This document shows, in pieces, positions 61,081 through 64,000 of a stretch of 64,000 bases of DNA. The notes beneath the pieces were generated by a model, which saw only the letters and a list, made by a program, of their open reading frames with translations, had not been told where the DNA came from and did not search any database. Source of the DNA: Phycisphaerales bacterium (GTDB taxonomy: Bacteria > Planctomycetota > Phycisphaerae > UBA1845 > Fen-1342); the NCBI GenBank assembly GCA_016716475.1, contig JADJWG010000001.1:1364001-1428000 (forward strand). Direction: 5' to 3'. The stretch's first letter is position 1. Every line of letters starts with the position of its first letter. Made by a program: the position numbers and the translations under genes.

Positions 61081-61863
61081 TTACCGCGTGGTTCCGAAGA
61101 CGGCCTGGAACAAGGCGAAATCCGACATGTCCACATCACCGTCGCCTTCAAGGTCCGCCAAACTGAAGTTGAGCGGCGAGCAGCCCGGCGGCGGGAATCC
61201 GACGAACGGGCCGTTCAGGCAGCCCGCCAAGGCCGTAAAGTCCACGAAATTGACCACCCCGTCGCCGTTCAAATCACCGAACAACCCCGCGCCGACAAAT
61301 ACCTGCACCTGCCCTGTGCCGATGGCCGCATGCTCGAACAACTTTCCGTGCGGTGCCTGGGTCGTATGCACCGCGCTCACCTCCGACAACACAATGGTCA
61401 AGACGCCGGTGCCGGAGGGGACAATCGTGATTTCCTCAATCAGGACACCCGCTCCGGGCGCGAGACCATCCCCCGCACTGCCCGGCAGGCCGCCGAAATC
61501 GTTGTCGTAGGCCACTTCACGCACCGCGGCAGACTTCAAGTCGTGCGGCAAGTTGGCTTGAAAGGGGTTTTGCGATGTGCGCGAGACGTACGTGAGTCCG
61601 TTGGGTCCGGTGGGATTGAGCGAGCGCGCGGTCAACAGCGCCCCCGGTGCCCCGGCAGCGCTGAGCCGGAAGGCGATCCCGGAGAGCCGCGTATCGAATG
61701 TGGCCCGCACTTCCAGAGTAATAGGCGTCCCGGGCGTAACCTGCATGGGGCCGGGATTGACGAGGGAAACAGTGACGGATGCGCCCCACGCGGACGCGTT
61801 GAACATGCCGCCCAGCAATGCCACAGCGAGAGCGGTTACGACAAGTGCTTGAGCACGAGCCAT
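61081..61863 (-). CDS. Exported cohesin-like plus dockerin protein
   Basis: This 260-aa protein has a signal peptide (about residues 1-28). A domain of about 150 residues follows with a cohesin/NEAT-like beta-sandwich pattern (PLTLEVRA-type strands and VLIEEITIVPSGTGVLTIVLSEVSAV). The C-terminal type I dockerin has two calcium loops (GDLNGDGVVNFVDFTAL and DLEGDGDVDMSDFALF). The cohesin assignment is by fold resemblance only. The 149 bases between it and the PEP-CTERM gene hold no gene, and 61864-62112 on the other side also shows none. Confidence 0.72.
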   Translation of the reverse strand: MARAQALVVTALAVALLGGMFNASAWGASVTVSLVNPGPMQVTPGTPITLEVRATFDTRLSGIAFRLSAAGAPGALLTARSLNPTGPNGLTYVSRTSQNPFQANLPHDLKSAAVREVAYDNDFGGLPGSAGDGLAPGAGVLIEEITIVPSGTGVLTIVLSEVSAVHTTQAPHGKLFEHAAIGTGQVQVFVGAGLFGDLNGDGVVNFVDFTALAGCLNGPFVGFPPPGCSPLNFSLADLEGDGDVDMSDFALFQAVFGTTR

Positions 61864-62112
61864 CTTACACGCCTCCATCGGGTGCCTCGGCCGAACATCA
61901 GATGGGATGGAAGCCGGGCTCGAACACCTAGAGCCGGCTTGCTCCCTTCGAAGTGCTCCTGTTTAGAAACGTAACTCGCGCATGGGGCAGAGTCAAATCG
62001 TGCGCGTTTACGGCCACCGATTATTCACCAGAAACTTGGCGATCCACCCCGGGCGTGCGGACACCCGGCAGCCGATACCATGTGCTCGGCACCCCCACTC
62101 AGGAGGTACGGT

Positions 62113-62994
62113 GTGTTGAATTGGATCGGCGCAGCGACGCGCGGGCACACAGGCGCAGCGTTTCTCGGAGTCCTTACCTTCGCACTGACCGTCGCTCCGG
62201 TCGGCTGTACTCTTGAGTGGCCATTGATTCCGGGCGACGGCCGCACCACTGTCGGCCTGTTCCTGAACACTGATACCGCCGGCGAACCCCTTGCGGCTGG
62301 TCGGGTGGTAAACGGCGACGCGTTCTTCGTATACGGATCACGCACGAGCGCCGGTGGAATTGGGGAAGTCGATGCCATCCTGATCCGGACAGCCGCGGGT
62401 CAAGCCGAGATCCACTTTGAATTCGGGCGCCCCGTACGACTGCTCGCTGCGGACGGCAGTTCGGTACGAATCACCTACGCGGAAGCGGAACCGCTGCGCC
62501 TGACGGCCTCGGCAGACGTGTTTGACGCGGTCTCCGGCAGCACGGAGACCTTCGCCCTGCAGATTGATCTCACGCGCACGGCCGCGGAGGTGGCCGCCGC
62601 GATCGAACGGCAGACCGGCATTTCCATTCCACTACCGGATGTAAGCAGCGGGGTCGCGAAACTGCTGGATCGGAGTCAGGGTGCCGCACTGGCGGTGCTG
62701 TTGCTCGTGCCGATCATCGTGCTGAACAGCGTGCTCGTCACGGTACTCGGGCAGGTGTTGAACTCGATGTGGACGGTGGTTTCGACGGCGTTCCGCGCGG
62801 TGCTGCTGGTGGCCTTCTCACCATTCATACTGTTCACGGCCTTGCTGGGCCAGGTGGTGACGAACCTGGCCCAACGACCTTTGCTGGAAATCTTCATCGA
62901 GTTGCCATCGCGACCCGCGCAGTCGCAGGCGCGCTCAGCACCCGCCGTGCGACAGCGACGCCCGATTGCAGCGCACCTTCCATGTACCCGATGA
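62113..62994 (+). CDS. Membrane protein of unknown function with C-terminal helices
   Basis: The family is not recognised; the protein is 293 aa. An N-terminal hydrophobic segment (residues 15-31) ends near Cys32 (PVGC), a weak lipobox. A soluble domain follows (about 35-195), then two or three hydrophobic helices (about 198-270). AGGAGGT five bases before the GTG at 62113 is one of the best ribosome-binding sites in the window and decides the start. Its last 101 bases overlap the convergent oxidase gene on the other strand. Confidence 0.65.
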   Translation: MLNWIGAATRGHTGAAFLGVLTFALTVAPVGCTLEWPLIPGDGRTTVGLFLNTDTAGEPLAAGRVVNGDAFFVYGSRTSAGGIGEVDAILIRTAAGQAEIHFEFGRPVRLLAADGSSVRITYAEAEPLRLTASADVFDAVSGSTETFALQIDLTRTAAEVAAAIERQTGISIPLPDVSSGVAKLLDRSQGAALAVLLLVPIIVLNSVLVTVLGQVLNSMWTVVSTAFRAVLLVAFSPFILFTALLGQVVTNLAQRPLLEIFIELPSRPAQSQARSAPAVRQRRPIAAHLPCTR

Positions 62995-64000
62995 ACTTGT
63001 AGCAGACATGCTCGCCCGCGAAATGCACCGGCCCCAAGCCCGCGTGCAGGATCGGCCCTTGCAAGGTGACCTGGCCCGGCGCCGGGAACGAGTAGCCCGC
63101 CCGGGTCCAAGGATCGGATGGCCAGTCCATGAAGCGCGCTGTCTGTCGCTCGGCCGTGAAGCCGGGATACACTCGTTCCAACTCCTGGGCGTATCGCACG
63201 TCGCGTGTGTCCGTCGGAAATCGACGGCACGCCTCGGCCGCGGCACCGCCCGAAAACGAAACCAGCACGGCCGGACCGGCGGGTCGGGACTGACCGGCGG
63301 TGCCTTCCCATGTCCAGCTAACCGGCCCGTCACCGAAGCTCCACGGTGACAGGCCCGCAGCGCTCCAAAACGGCCGTGCCACCGCCGCGAGATACTTCAC
63401 CGCGACACCCATCTGTGGACGCAACTGGGCCGGCAGAGCGGGCTCAAACCGAATGCGGTCCCAGACACTCGGGGGCACCGCGACGACGACAGCGTCCGCG
63501 GTGAGGCACTCGCCCGAAGCCGCTTCCACGACAACTCCGCGGTCGTCACTGCGAACCGCTGCGACCGGACACTCCAACCGCAGGTGCTCTTCGCCGAGCG
63601 CGGCACGCAGCCGGTGCGCAAGCTGTTGGTTGCCCCCGCGGCACCGGAACGCCTCGCTTTCGGTCCAGTATTTCTCCAGCCCGCCGCCTCGGATGCAAGC
63701 AAGCAGACCAAGCAGACTCTGCCGCACCAGGGGTACGGTGTTGTCGGCTTCGAGTTGCACCTCAAACGCGCGGCGGCACAAAGGCGAAATATCGCGCTGC
63801 GCCGCGAGCCACTCGGCCACACTCTGCTGGTCCAACCGCGCTGCGTCCGTGCTCAACCAGGGACGGTCGGCGTCGATGGGCCGGGCCAGATCCGTAAGCC
63901 GACCCAAGACCGTCTCGAGCTCTTCAAAGACGGCATCCACTTCTGCCGCCGTGAGCCGCCGACCGTTGAGGGTGACCGAAAACTCCAGTTCGTCCTCCTC
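62894..64000 (-). CDS. Flavin-containing amine oxidase, 5' end outside window
   Basis: The last 368 residues of an FAD-dependent amine oxidase (monoamine/polyamine/L-amino acid oxidase family) are present; the frame is open to the window end. Visible are the CRGGNQQLAHRL substrate-domain motif, a VVEAASGECLTADAVVVAVPPSVW strand pair, GYSFPAPGQ, and the C-terminal flavin motif GPVHFAGEHVCYKFIGYMEGA. The N-terminal Rossmann GxGxxG lies beyond the window. The substrate is unknown. Confidence 0.85.
   Translation of the reverse strand, partial: EEDELEFSVTLNGRRLTAAEVDAVFEELETVLGRLTDLARPIDADRPWLSTDAARLDQQSVAEWLAAQRDISPLCRRAFEVQLEADNTVPLVRQSLLGLLACIRGGGLEKYWTESEAFRCRGGNQQLAHRLRAALGEEHLRLECPVAAVRSDDRGVVVEAASGECLTADAVVVAVPPSVWDRIRFEPALPAQLRPQMGVAVKYLAAVARPFWSAAGLSPWSFGDGPVSWTWEGTAGQSRPAGPAVLVSFSGGAAAEACRRFPTDTRDVRYAQELERVYPGFTAERQTARFMDWPSDPWTRAGYSFPAPGQVTLQGPILHAGLGPVHFAGEHVCYKFIGYMEGALQSGVAVARRVLSAPATARVAMATR

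Overview
The window is GC-rich, densely packed bacterial DNA that most resembles a member of the Planctomycetota, probably of the Phycisphaerae type. The evidence is inferential: a PA14+DUF1080 exported protein, type I dockerin proteins, a very large PEP-CTERM beta-helix protein, an oversized signal peptidase I carrying zinc-ribbon cysteines, and few Shine-Dalgarno sequences. No rRNA gene or taxonomic marker is present, so the phylum call rests on gene content alone.

Layout. 1-11300 is mostly housekeeping: the 3' end of an RNase E/G gene, serine O-acetyltransferase, a minus-strand operon purA-uppS-cdsA, serS followed by a PA14/DUF1080 protein, a DUF190/fluC fluoride channel pair, lepB and a YedF/DsrE-like protein. 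11299-21673 is an exopolysaccharide locus of the XrtA (exosortase A, PEP-CTERM-associated) type: polysaccharide deacetylase, two glycosyltransferases, a FemAB-like protein, a tyrosine autokinase, a Wzz/GumC chain-length protein, a Wza-type export lipoprotein and, divergently, the XrtA-type AAA ATPase. No recognisable intact exosortase lies in the window. 21772-25714 holds tRNA-Asp, a small signalling group (CheX, CheY, an FHA-GAF-SpoIIE-like protein with lost metal ligands) and a methyltransferase. 25875-29734 holds two exported multidomain proteins.

29910-37362 is an integrated mobile element of about 7.4 kb, inserted in the 3' part of a tRNA-Arg(UCU) gene. It is bounded by a perfect 61-bp direct repeat. 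It carries a tyrosine integrase, a winged-helix protein, a DnaB-type helicase core, an archaeo-eukaryotic-type primase, a DUF669-like protein, an AlpA/excisionase-like protein, a 193-aa unknown, and a small repressor operon with a clear promoter, an operator-like dyad and an intrinsic terminator. No capsid, packaging or conjugation gene is visible. The att core lies inside the integrase reading frame, and the frame is open on the far side of both copies. The chromosomal form therefore encodes a 510-aa integrase with a 23-aa tail read from antisense tRNA DNA, while the excised circle would encode a 549-aa integrase with a different 62-aa tail. This is the most interesting single observation in the window.

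37596-46923 is a seven-gene minus-strand run: two large membrane proteins with glutamine-amidotransferase-like modules, a CcmH-like small membrane protein, an FlgD-Ig-like exported protein, a TolB-like propeller, a small anchored protein and a URO-D family protein. 47016-61863 encodes exported surface proteins: an RHS/YD-repeat protein whose C-terminal tip is a 33-cysteine array built on five-residue units, a dockerin/PKD protein, the PEP-CTERM repeat protein of about 2470 aa, and a cohesin-like plus dockerin protein. The window closes with a membrane protein of unknown function and the 3' part of a flavin amine oxidase gene.

Starts were chosen by eye from overlaps, signal peptides and ribosome-binding sites. 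Family names come from recognition of motifs, not from database searches.
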